A program made the position numbers and the translations under genes. A DNA stretch of 13,093 bases from Actinomycetales bacterium Ga0077552 (lineage in GTDB: Bacteria; Actinomycetota; Actinomycetes; Actinomycetales; Microbacteriaceae): positions 1 through 13,093 of the forward strand of contig LNFD01000262.1 of the NCBI GenBank assembly GCA_001464255.1, given 5' to 3'. Within the stretch, counting starts at the first letter, position 1. The number at the start of each line of letters is the position of its first letter. Shown piece after piece: positions 1 to 6,941 of the stretch. The notes below the pieces were generated by a model. That model was not told where the DNA came from. It saw only the letters and a program-made list of their open reading frames with translations, and did no database searches.

Positions 1-19
1 AGTGCCTAATCTGGAGGGC

Positions 20-670
20 ATGTCAGCCCTTCGCGTCGCGGTCGCCGATGATTCGGTGCTGCTGCGCGAAGGGCTGGTTCGCGTGCTGCGCGACGCCGGT
101 GTCGAGGTCGTCGGCGCGTACGGCGACGCGGAGACCCTGCTCGCCGCGGTTCCCGCGCTCGCGGTCGATGCCGTCGTGCTCGACGTGCGCATGCCGCCGA
201 CCTTCCGCGACGAGGGCGTGCGCGCGGCGATCGAGCTGCGGCGGCGGCACCCGGCGATCGCGATCCTGCTGCTGTCGCAGTACGTCGAGGTGGCCTACGC
301 GCAGGAGCTTCTCGCGGCCGGAACGGGCGGGGTCGGCTACCTGCTGAAAGACCGTGTCGTCTCGCTCGACGAGGTGCGGGATGCCCTCGACCGCGTCGCG
401 GCGGGCGGCACCGTGCTCGACCCCGAGGTCATCACGCAACTCATGGCCCGCCGCGTCGACCCGCTGCAGTCGCTCACGGCGCGCGAGCGCGAGGTGCTCG
501 AGCTCATGGCGCAGGGCCGCACGAACGGTGCCATCGCGGGCGCCTTGTTCATCGGCGTCGGCGCGGTCGAGAAGCACATCTCGGCCATCTTCGCCAAGCT
601 CGGCCTCGACGCCGCCGACGGCGACCACCGCCGCGTGCTCGCGGTCTTGGCCTGGCTGCAGGCGCAGTAA
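20..670 (+). CDS. LuxR/NarL-family DNA-binding response regulator
   Basis: This is a two-component response regulator of 216 residues from ATG 20. The N-terminal receiver domain shows the acidic pair D10-D11, the phosphoacceptor D55 (in VVLDVRMPP), S86 and the conserved K110 (YLLKD). A short linker leads to a C-terminal LuxR-type helix-turn-helix starting near residue 152 (LTAREREVLELMAQG, then AVEKHISAIFAKLGL). By family knowledge it is phosphorylated by a sensor histidine kinase and binds DNA as a dimer. The kinase would be expected just upstream, outside the window; bases 1-9 in another frame read Ser-Ala-stop, which could be its end. Start choice is uncertain: GGAGGG at 13-18 sits very close to ATG 20, and an in-frame GTG at 2 would add six residues. 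The target genes cannot be told. Confidence 0.93.
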   Translation: MSALRVAVADDSVLLREGLVRVLRDAGVEVVGAYGDAETLLAAVPALAVDAVVLDVRMPPTFRDEGVRAAIELRRRHPAIAILLLSQYVEVAYAQELLAAGTGGVGYLLKDRVVSLDEVRDALDRVAAGGTVLDPEVITQLMARRVDPLQSLTAREREVLELMAQGRTNGAIAGALFIGVGAVEKHISAIFAKLGLDAADGDHRRVLAVLAWLQAQ

Positions 671-763
671 CCCCCGCCCTTCTGCCGCAGATCTGGGCCA
701 AAAGGGCAGGTCACCTGCGTGCATGCGCCTTTCTGGCCCAGATCTGGCACAGTGCGGCGGGGG
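671..763. repeat. Long two-tier inverted repeat between convergent genes
   Basis: The 97-bp gap between the convergent response regulator and coiled-coil gene is almost filled by one inverted repeat. The outer arms CCCCCGCC (671-678) and GGCGGGGG (756-763) match exactly. After nine unmatched bases on each side, CAGATCTGGGCCA (688-700) pairs exactly with TGGCCCAGATCTG (734-746). Inside it AAAGG (701-705) can pair with CCTTT (728-732), and GCAGGT-C-ACCTGC (706-718) forms a small inner palindrome. It may act as a bidirectional terminator because of its position, but no T-run follows it, and the structure is far more elaborate than a usual terminator. A mobile hairpin repeat is the alternative. 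Confidence 0.8.
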
Positions 764-764
764 C

Positions 765-2018
765 TCAGTAGCGGGCGAGCACCTCGGCGTCGCGCGCGTG
801 CGTGAGCGCCCGGCGCACCGCGTCGAGCGCGCCGACCGGGTCGGTGTCGAGCATGCCGCGGGATGCCCGCAGCTCGTCGACCGCATCCTCCAGCCGCGCC
901 CGCGCGCCCGCCGAGCCGCCCGAGCCGACGGCGTCGCGCGCGACGAGCAGTTGCGCCTCGGCCTGCACGCGCGCGGCGTGGTACGCCTCGCGCGCGTGCG
1001 CGAGGCGCTGGGCCTGCGTGCGCGACGAGGCGAGCGACACCTCGACGGCGTCCATCGCCTCGCGCAGGTCGGCGAGTTGCTCGATCGGATCGGTTGCGCC
1101 GTCTGCATCGCCGCCCGACACCGCGTCGAGCTGCGCCACGGCCCGCGTGATCGCGACCCCCGAGTCGCCGTCGGGCGCCGCGCCCGCCGCCTCGAGCGCC
1201 TCGGTGCGCGCCACCCGCGCGTCGTCGCGCAGCCGGCGCAGCGCCTCGGCCGCGTCATCGAGCCGCGCGGCCGCGGCGCCGACCTGCTCGAGCGCCTCCT
1301 CGGCCGAGAACAGCAGCCGCTCGGCCTCGCTGATGGTGGCCATGACGCTGCTCGCGGGGGCCGTGCTGCCCGGCGCCGCGTCCGCTGCCAGGCCCTCGGC
1401 ACGATCGAGGCCGCGGGCGGCGCGCTCGGGGGCGTCGGCGGCGGGGCCGAGCGCGGTGCGGGCGTGCTGGGTGAGCAGGGCATCCCGCTGCCGCGTCGTC
1501 TCGGTCAGCCGGCTGCGGGCTTCGGCGATGCGCGTACGCAGTCGATCGAGCCGCTCGGGCGCGGTCGATTCGAGCGAGCGGCGGTCGCGGAAGGCCGCCG
1601 ACTGCTCGCCGAGCCCGCGCTCGATGCGGTCGGCGAGCATGACGATGCGGTCGGCGCGCTCGCGGTTGGCGAGCCCGGCATCGGGTTCGTTGTCGATGAG
1701 CCGGTGCAGGCGGAAGATCTCGTCGCGGTCGGCGCGGGCGCGGCGTACCGCGCCGCGGTAGTCCTGCGCCGCGCGCTCGCCGAACTGGGCGATCGCGAAC
1801 TCGACATCGGCCTCGCCCTCGGCGATGCGGTCATCGGCGCGCACGAGAGCCGAGCCCGCGCGGCGGCGGATGTCGTCGGGGGCCTTGACCAGACGGCCCG
1901 CGCGACCGCGGCGCCGCGCGACGACGACGATGCCGCCGACCAGCACGGCGGCGACGACGACGAGCACGGTCGTGCCCGCGGCGACGATCGCCGACACGAG
2001 ACCGCCCACGAGCTCCAC
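765..2018 (-). CDS. Membrane-anchored coiled-coil protein resembling TPM-domain protein C-terminus
   Basis: The 417-residue protein starts with GTG at 2018, which lies six bases after a TAGGAT box and so suits a leaderless mRNA. One hydrophobic segment (about residues 14-34) is followed by basic residues (ARRRGR), then a long, charged, Ala/Arg/Glu-rich helical region to the end, including stretches such as FAIAQFGERAAQDY and DEIFRLHRLIDNEP. That region is recalled as typical of the part following the TPM (YgcG-like) domain and membrane segment in actinobacterial TPM-domain proteins. No TPM domain precedes it here, and the upstream DNA is a short intergenic region with an inverted repeat. It probably sits in the membrane with a cytoplasmic coiled coil. 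The function is unknown. It is divergent from the helicase-like gene. Confidence 0.82.
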   Translation of the reverse strand: MELVGGLVSAIVAAGTTVLVVVAAVLVGGIVVVARRRGRAGRLVKAPDDIRRRAGSALVRADDRIAEGEADVEFAIAQFGERAAQDYRGAVRRARADRDEIFRLHRLIDNEPDAGLANRERADRIVMLADRIERGLGEQSAAFRDRRSLESTAPERLDRLRTRIAEARSRLTETTRQRDALLTQHARTALGPAADAPERAARGLDRAEGLAADAAPGSTAPASSVMATISEAERLLFSAEEALEQVGAAAARLDDAAEALRRLRDDARVARTEALEAAGAAPDGDSGVAITRAVAQLDAVSGGDADGATDPIEQLADLREAMDAVEVSLASSRTQAQRLAHAREAYHAARVQAEAQLLVARDAVGSGGSAGARARLEDAVDELRASRGMLDTDPVGALDAVRRALTHARDAEVLARY

Positions 2019-2024
2019 GCCCCG

Positions 2025-2030
2025 ATCCTA
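2025..2030 (-). promoter_or_regulatory. -10 box for leaderless coiled-coil gene
   Basis: Read on the minus strand, TAGGAT is followed by six bases and then the GTG start. This spacing places the likely transcription start at or next to the start codon. There is no clear Shine-Dalgarno sequence. The upstream inverted-repeat arm (2043-2061) overlaps where a -35 element would lie. Confidence 0.5.
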
Positions 2031-2042
2031 GAGCGGCAACCT

Positions 2043-2120
2043 TGTTCGCAACTCAGGCTGAAATGCCCGATGTGCTGCGCTGTGCACGCTCACACGGTGT
2101 CTCAGCCTGAGTTGCGAACA
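2043..2120. repeat. 19-bp perfect inverted repeat between divergent promoters
   Basis: TGTTCGCAACTCAGGCTGA (2043-2061) is repeated exactly in inverse orientation at 2102-2120, with a 40-base loop. Inside the loop CCG-A-TGTG (2067-2074) can pair with CACACGG (2091-2097), giving a second tier. It lies between the -10 box of the minus-strand coiled-coil gene and that of the helicase-like gene, so a simple terminator role is unlikely. It could be a regulatory site, a structured RNA leader or a small mobile hairpin element. Confidence 0.85.
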
Positions 2121-2179
2121 CGGCGGGCGGGTTCGGGGGCAGACCGCCAGAAATCCCAGGAATTCAGCCAGAGCAGACA

Positions 2180-2185
2180 TACAGT
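2180..2185 (+). promoter_or_regulatory. -10 box for leaderless helicase-like gene
   Basis: TACAGT is followed by six bases and GTG 2192. No Shine-Dalgarno sequence is visible before this GTG, so a leaderless transcript is the simplest reading. No convincing -35 hexamer is seen. Confidence 0.5.
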
Positions 2186-2191
2186 GGCCGC

Positions 2192-5100
2192 GTGTGGCGT
2201 GCCGACCGATACGACGATCATGAGATCGACGCCGAGGAGGCGGGCGGGGAGAACCCTCTCGCGGCTTCCTCGGTGCGGTTCGACGACCCCCGGGTCGTGC
2301 CGATGAACGTCGCCGCCCCCATGTGGGATCGCTGGCGCGCCGAGCTCGCGCGCGTCGGCGGCGCGAGCACCCTGCTGCACTTCGACGACGATCCGCGCGG
2401 TCGTATCGAGCTCGGCACGAGCCACCCGGGCGGCCTCGCGCGCTTCATCGCGGGCAGCCCGACGCTGCTCAGCAACCTCGTGCGCGACGACGTCGCGCTG
2501 CGCCAGGCGCGCGTCGCGGCCGAGCGCATCGCCGACGCGGGCGTCGAGCTCGCGAGCGTGCGCGGCATCGACGCCGTCGCCCTCGGCATCGGCCTCGTCT
2601 CGTGGAACCACCAGGGCGTCGACCACTGCGCCCCGCTGCTGCTGCGCCCCTTGCGGCTGCGCCGTCGGGGGCGGGATGTCGAGCTCACCCTCACCGGACG
2701 CGTCGCCGTCAACCCGGCCCTCGTGCGCGCGCTCGCGGAGCAGTTCTCGCTGCACCTCGACGAGGCGGCATTCGTCGCCCTCGCCCACGACGGCGAGGCC
2801 TTCAAGCCCAACCCCCCACTCGATCGGCTTCGCGGCCTCACCGCGCACCTCGAGGGCTTCACGATCAGCCCGCGCCTCGTCGTGAGCACCTTCGCCGAGG
2901 TCGGCCCGGCCATGGTGGCCGATGCGCACGACCTCGCCCATCCCGTGCTCGACGCCCTCGCCGGCAACACGAGCGCCCGCTGGGCCGTCTCCGAGAGCCA
3001 GTCGCCCGTCGAGGCGGTGCCCGCCGACCTGCGCCCGCCCGAGACCGACCTGCTGCTGCTCGACGCCGATGCCGAGCAGGAGCACGTCATCGCGAGCATC
3101 GCGGCCGGCAACTCGCTCGTCGTCAAGACGCTGCCCGGCACGGGCGCGACCCAGACGGTCGTCAATGCTCTCGGGGCGCTCGTCGCCCAGAACAAGCGCG
3201 TGCTCGTCGTGAGCCCGCGCCGCGCGAGCCTGCGCACGATCGAGCGGCGGCTCGCCGACATCGGCCTGCCCGGCGCGGCCGTGTCGCCGGCGTCGCTGCG
3301 GCGTGACCTCATCCGTGCGATCGGCCGCAACGAGAAGGCGCAGCGCCCGCGCGTCGCCGACGTCAACGACGCTCTCAGCCGCCTGCGCGCCGTGCTCATC
3401 GACTACCGCGAGGCGCTGTCGCGCCCCGATGCCGAGCTCGGCATCAGCGTGCTCGACTGCATCGCCGAGCTCAGCCGCCTGCAGCTGCTGCCGACCCCGC
3501 CGACCACGCGCGCGCGCCTGAGCCGCGCCGCCGTCGAGCTGCTCGCCGCTGATCGCCGCGAGGCGGCGGAGGCGATGGTGCAGGCCGCCGAGCTCGGGCA
3601 GTTCAGCTACGGCCCGGGCGACTCGCCCTGGTACGGCGCCCGGTTCCGCACGGGCGAGGAGGCAGCGCACGCGCAGGAGCTCGCGCGCCGCCTGCACCAC
3701 GATCTCGTGCCGCGCCTCGTCGAGCGCGGTCGTCTGCTCATCGCCGCGACGCCGCTGCGCCCCTTCGAGTCGATCGCCGAGCTCGGCGTGTACCTGCGCC
3801 TGCTGGCCGATCTGCGCGACACGCTCGACAAGTTCCAGCCCGCGGTGTTCGACCGCTCGCTCAGCGAGCTCATCGCCGCGACCGCTCCGCGCCGCGAGGG
3901 CGGCACGATGCCCGCGGCCACCCGCCGGCGCCTCAAGGCGCTCGCGAAGGAGTACCTGCGCCCCGGCGTCGCCGTCGGCGATATGCACGAGGCCCTGCAG
4001 CGCATCCAGCAGCAGCGCGTGCTGTGGCAGCGCTTCGTGCCCACGGGCATCACCCCCGCCGTGCCCGTCGGCATCGCCGACGTCGCCGTCGCCTACCAGC
4101 AGGTCGATCAAGACCTCGAGGCGCTGGATGCCCCGCTCGGGCACCACAGCCGCGACCAGCAGCTCGCCCACCGCCCGCTCGCCGAGCTGCACGCGCTGCT
4201 CGAGGGCCTGGCCGCCGAGAGCGACGTGCTCGCCAACCTGCAGGAGCGCACGACGCTGCTGCAGCGCCTCGAGCGCTGGGATGTCGGTCCGCTGCTGAGC
4301 GACCTCGCCGCGCGACATGTTCCGCACGCGCAGGTCGCCGCCGAGCTCGAGCTCGCCTGGTGGCGCTCGGCCCTCGACAGCCTGCTGCAGCACGACCGGG
4401 CTCTGCTCGGCGCCGAGCCCGACGTGCTCGAGCGGCTCGAGGCCGACTTCCGCCTCGTCGACGAGGCGCACGCGGCGGGCAGCGCGCAGCTGCTCGGCTG
4501 GCAGCTCGCCGAGAACTGGTCGATCGGCATCACCGACTGGCCCGACGAGGCCGAGGCCCTCAAGACGCTGCTGAAGAGCGGGGCGATCACGCCCGCGCAG
4601 CTGCAGCGCGAGGCGCCGCACCTCAGCCGGCCGGTCGCGCCGATCTGGCTCGCCTCGCCCTACGACGTGCACGCGATCAGCGACGACATCCCCTTCGACA
4701 CCGTGCTGCTGCTCGACGCGGGCGCCGTCACGGTCGCCGAAGCCGCTGGCTCGGTGCGCCGGGCCCGCCAGGTGGTCGCGATCGGCGACCCCGTCACGCA
4801 GGCGCCCGCGCCGTTCACGATCGCGGTCGGTGAGCCCGTCGACGACGGCGACGTGGATGCCCGGCACGCGGCCTCCGCCCTCTTCCAGCTGAGCGAGCTG
4901 CTGCCGGCGGTCTCCCTCACGCGCTCGTACCGCGCCGGGGGTGAAGACCTCGCCGAGCTCGTGAACCGGAGGTTCTACGCGGGCCGCATCGAGTCGCTGC
5001 CGTGGGCGGGCTCGTTCCTCGGGCATCCCTCGATCGCCGTCGACTACCTCGACGAGGGTCACGGCATGCCCGACGACGACACCGGCGCCATCGAGAGCGT

Positions 5101-5950
5101 CGACGTCGAGGTGCAGCGCGCGGTCGAGCTCGTCATCGAGCACGCCACAGCGCGTCCGCACGAGTCGCTCATGGTCGTGACGGCGAGCACCAAGCACGCC
5201 GCGCGCGTGCACACGGCCGTGCTCGAGGCGCTCACCCACCGGCCCGACCTGCACGACGTGCTGCTCGGCGACCGGCCCGAGCCCTTCGCGGTGCTCACGA
5301 TCGAGCAGTCGGTGGCCCAGTCGCGCGACCGCGTGATCTTCTCGATCGGCTTCGGCCGCACCCCGCACGGCCGCGTGCTGAGCGAGTTCGGCTCGCTCGG
5401 CCGCCCGGGCGGCGACCGCCTCCTCGCGGTGGCGATGACGCGAGCCCGGCGCTATGTGCGCATCGTCAGCTGCATCCGCCCGAGCGATCTCGATGACGAC
5501 CGGCTCTCGCACGGCGCCCGCGCGCTCGCCGACCTGTTCGCCGACATCGAGGCGCGCCGCACCGCGGTCGAGCTGCCCGACGACAGCGACCCGATGCTCA
5601 TCGACCTCGCCCGCCGGCTCGAGGCGCGCGGCATGACGGTCGCGCTCGGGCATCGCGGCAAGCTGCCGCTCGTCGCGAGCCGCGGCGGCTACTGCGTCGC
5701 GGTTGAAACGGATGCCGCGCTCGGCCACCTGAGCCTGCGCGAGTCGCTGCGGCTGCGGCCCGATCTGCTGCGCCGCCTCGGCTGGCACTACGCCCGCGTG
5801 CACGTTTTCGAGCTGTTCAGCGACCCGGAGGCCGTGGCCGACCGCATCCACGCGCTCGCGGGCGGGGCTCCCGCGGCCCCGACCGGCACGGGTCCCGTGC
5901 TCGGCCGCGGCTCCGACCACCCCACCGACGAGCTCGCGATCACCCGCTGA
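2192..5950 (+). CDS. DUF4011-type SF1 helicase/nuclease with degenerate catalytic motifs
   Basis: This 1,252-residue protein follows the plan of large DUF4011-type superfamily 1 helicases. The N-terminal DUF4011-like part shows APLLLRP at about 147-153 and NPAL at 174-177. RecA-like core 1 carries a P-loop remnant at 313-322. A helical insertion of about 500 residues precedes a Walker B remnant at 836-845 and GDPVTQAP at 865-872. Core 2 contains R914 (SYRAGGEDLAELVNRRF) and motif VI VAMTRARR at 1080-1087. The C-terminus (about 1140-1235) resembles the Vsr-like MTES_1575 nuclease, with ETD at 1172-1174 and the LRRLGWHYARV helix. The P-loop reads LPGTGATQT, with Ala319 where Lys is expected, and Walker B reads LLLDAGAV, with Ala843 where Glu is expected. 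The nuclease Asp position is Pro1159. The open reading frame is intact, so this may be a conserved pseudoenzyme. The start is GTG after a TACAGT box; a later ATG (2322) is possible. DNA repair or defence is plausible only by family. Confidence 0.85.
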   Translation: MWRADRYDDHEIDAEEAGGENPLAASSVRFDDPRVVPMNVAAPMWDRWRAELARVGGASTLLHFDDDPRGRIELGTSHPGGLARFIAGSPTLLSNLVRDDVALRQARVAAERIADAGVELASVRGIDAVALGIGLVSWNHQGVDHCAPLLLRPLRLRRRGRDVELTLTGRVAVNPALVRALAEQFSLHLDEAAFVALAHDGEAFKPNPPLDRLRGLTAHLEGFTISPRLVVSTFAEVGPAMVADAHDLAHPVLDALAGNTSARWAVSESQSPVEAVPADLRPPETDLLLLDADAEQEHVIASIAAGNSLVVKTLPGTGATQTVVNALGALVAQNKRVLVVSPRRASLRTIERRLADIGLPGAAVSPASLRRDLIRAIGRNEKAQRPRVADVNDALSRLRAVLIDYREALSRPDAELGISVLDCIAELSRLQLLPTPPTTRARLSRAAVELLAADRREAAEAMVQAAELGQFSYGPGDSPWYGARFRTGEEAAHAQELARRLHHDLVPRLVERGRLLIAATPLRPFESIAELGVYLRLLADLRDTLDKFQPAVFDRSLSELIAATAPRREGGTMPAATRRRLKALAKEYLRPGVAVGDMHEALQRIQQQRVLWQRFVPTGITPAVPVGIADVAVAYQQVDQDLEALDAPLGHHSRDQQLAHRPLAELHALLEGLAAESDVLANLQERTTLLQRLERWDVGPLLSDLAARHVPHAQVAAELELAWWRSALDSLLQHDRALLGAEPDVLERLEADFRLVDEAHAAGSAQLLGWQLAENWSIGITDWPDEAEALKTLLKSGAITPAQLQREAPHLSRPVAPIWLASPYDVHAISDDIPFDTVLLLDAGAVTVAEAAGSVRRARQVVAIGDPVTQAPAPFTIAVGEPVDDGDVDARHAASALFQLSELLPAVSLTRSYRAGGEDLAELVNRRFYAGRIESLPWAGSFLGHPSIAVDYLDEGHGMPDDDTGAIESVDVEVQRAVELVIEHATARPHESLMVVTASTKHAARVHTAVLEALTHRPDLHDVLLGDRPEPFAVLTIEQSVAQSRDRVIFSIGFGRTPHGRVLSEFGSLGRPGGDRLLAVAMTRARRYVRIVSCIRPSDLDDDRLSHGARALADLFADIEARRTAVELPDDSDPMLIDLARRLEARGMTVALGHRGKLPLVASRGGYCVAVETDAALGHLSLRESLRLRPDLLRRLGWHYARVHVFELFSDPEAVADRIHALAGGAPAAPTGTGPVLGRGSDHPTDELAITR

Positions 5951-5960
5951 CCGGCCCGCG

Positions 5961-5966
5961 TACGCT
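5961..5966 (+). promoter_or_regulatory. -10 box for leaderless small protein gene
   Basis: TACGCT is followed by six bases (GGTCGC) and ATG 5973, the same layout as at other starts in this window. It lies 10 bases after the helicase-like stop codon, and no Shine-Dalgarno sequence is present. Confidence 0.5.
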
Positions 5967-5972
5967 GGTCGC

Positions 5973-6143
5973 ATGAGCGAGAGGGATGCGGGGCGCGCCC
6001 CGAGCGGCCGCGCCCGCGGCGCGCGTCGGGCCACGACGCCCCCACCGCCCGGGTCGGATCCCGCCCCGAGCCCGGAGCCCGCGCGGCACCAGCTCGACGA
6101 GAACGACGCGCGGCTGAAGGCCGAGAAGCCGCCGCACTACTGA
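5973..6143 (+). CDS. Small conserved actinobacterial protein, 56 residues
   Basis: ATG 5973 to TGA 6141-6143 encodes a 56-residue protein. The N-terminal two thirds are Arg/Ala/Pro-rich and look disordered. The C-terminus, HQLDENDARLKAEKPPHY, is recalled as a recurring tail in small actinobacterial proteins of unknown function. The start is supported by a TACGCT box six bases upstream. The last seven bases overlap the end of the convergent mscL gene (stop at 6137-6139). It has no membrane segment and no cysteines. The function is unknown. Confidence 0.72.
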   Translation: MSERDAGRAPSGRARGARRATTPPPPGSDPAPSPEPARHQLDENDARLKAEKPPHY

Positions 6144-6568
6144 GCGGGCGGCGCCTCGTCGCGCTTCGCGAGCAGGTCGCGGATCTCGGTGAGCAGCTCG
6201 AGTTCGGTCGGCGGGGCCGTCTCGTCGGCGGGCTGGCCGGCGGCCCGGCGCTCCTCCGCGCGTCGCCGCAGGTGGTTGACGGGCGCGACGAGCGCGAAGT
6301 AGACGACGGCCGCGACGATGAGGAAGTTCAGCAGGGCGCCGATGACGGCGCCGAAGTACATCGTCGCCTCCCCGCCCGAGACGGTCGGGATCACGACGGG
6401 CAGCGCCTCGGCGAGCGTCGCGGCGTTGAAGAGCGCGCCGATCGCCGGGTTGATGACCGCCGTGACGATCGCCGTGACGACCCCCGTGAACGCGGCGCCG
6501 ATGACGACGGCCACGGCGAGGTCGATGACGTTGCCGCGCAGGATGAATTCTCGAAAGCCTTTGAGCAT
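6137..6568 (-). CDS. mscL: Large-conductance mechanosensitive channel MscL
   Basis: This 143-residue protein is an MscL channel, which opens at high membrane tension to release solutes during hypo-osmotic shock. The N-terminal amphipathic helix (MLKGFREFILRG) leads into TM1 (GNVIDLAVAVVIGAAF, residues 12-27 and on). A periplasmic loop of about 45-70 follows, then TM2 at about 71-95 (GAVIGALLNFLIVAAVVYF) and a charged cytoplasmic C-terminal helix (TELELLTEIRDLLAKR, 121-136). The length is normal for the family, which assembles as a homopentamer. The ATG at 6568 lies six bases after TAGCAT on the minus strand, suggesting leaderless transcription separate from the upstream fmdB-like gene, which ends 26 bp away. 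Confidence 0.97.
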   Translation of the reverse strand: MLKGFREFILRGNVIDLAVAVVIGAAFTGVVTAIVTAVINPAIGALFNAATLAEALPVVIPTVSGGEATMYFGAVIGALLNFLIVAAVVYFALVAPVNHLRRRAEERRAAGQPADETAPPTELELLTEIRDLLAKRDEAPPAQ

Positions 6569-6574
6569 GCCCCG

Positions 6575-6580
6575 ATGCTA
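6575..6580 (-). promoter_or_regulatory. -10 box for leaderless mscL
   Basis: On the minus strand TAGCAT, six bases, then the mscL ATG. It falls in the 26-bp gap after the FmdB-family gene, so mscL probably has its own promoter in addition to any read-through. Confidence 0.5.
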
Positions 6581-6594
6581 GCGAGGCGCCGGAC

Positions 6595-6885
6595 TCAGCT
6601 GGCGGCGGGTGCTGCGGCCGGCGCCGCCGCGGGGGCGCTCGCGAGTGTCGACGATCCCGAGCCCGAGCTCGACGAGCCGGAGTCGGACGACCCGCCGCTC
6701 GAGCCGCTCGCGCGGCTGTCGGTGCGGTAGAAGCCCGAGCCGTTGAAGGTCACGCCGACGGCGGAGAACACCTTGCGCAGACGGCCCTGGCACGTCGGGC
6801 ACTCGGTCAGCGAGTCGTCGGTGAACGCCTGCTGAATGTCGAACGCGGTCGAGCACTCCGTGCAGCGGTACGAGTACGTGGGCAT
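6595..6885 (-). CDS. FmdB-family zinc-ribbon protein
   Basis: This 96-residue protein begins MPTYSYRC. The zinc ribbon uses C8-x2-C11 and C29-x2-C32, followed by the family signature FNGSGFYRTD (47-56). The C-terminal 40 residues are a Ser/Gly stretch followed by an Ala/Pro stretch, so they are low complexity and probably disordered. The family was named after a putative regulator in a formamidase cluster, and its molecular role is still unclear. The start at 6885 is fixed by a strong GGAGGT five bases upstream; a longer in-frame extension to 6924 lacks this support. It lies just upstream of mscL on the same strand, a pairing common in actinobacteria. Confidence 0.93.
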   Translation of the reverse strand: MPTYSYRCTECSTAFDIQQAFTDDSLTECPTCQGRLRKVFSAVGVTFNGSGFYRTDSRASGSSGGSSDSGSSSSGSGSSTLASAPAAAPAAAPAAS

Positions 6886-6890
6886 GACGA

Positions 6891-6896
6891 ACCTCC
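6891..6896 (-). promoter_or_regulatory. Shine-Dalgarno fixing the FmdB-family start
   Basis: On the minus strand GGAGGT lies five bases before ATG 6885. A possible -10 box, TATCCT, lies just upstream (6904-6909). This start therefore uses a leader, unlike several neighbours. Confidence 0.75.
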
Positions 6897-6941
6897 GCCT
6901 TCCAGGATACGGCGGTGCGAGCATCCCCCCGCACCGCGCGC

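Noticed and set aside
354..2306. A 650-codon plus-strand frame running through the coiled-coil gene
   Set aside because: It crosses the end of the response regulator, both inverted repeats and the start of the helicase-like gene. Its product has no domain, whereas the minus frame gives a membrane anchor and a coiled coil.
2102..6034. A 1,310-codon open frame on the minus strand opposite the helicase-like gene
   Set aside because: It is a shadow of strong codon bias in very GC-rich DNA. Its translation is rich in Arg, Gly and Ala with no recognisable domain, while the plus frame shows ordered helicase motifs and a promoter-supported start.
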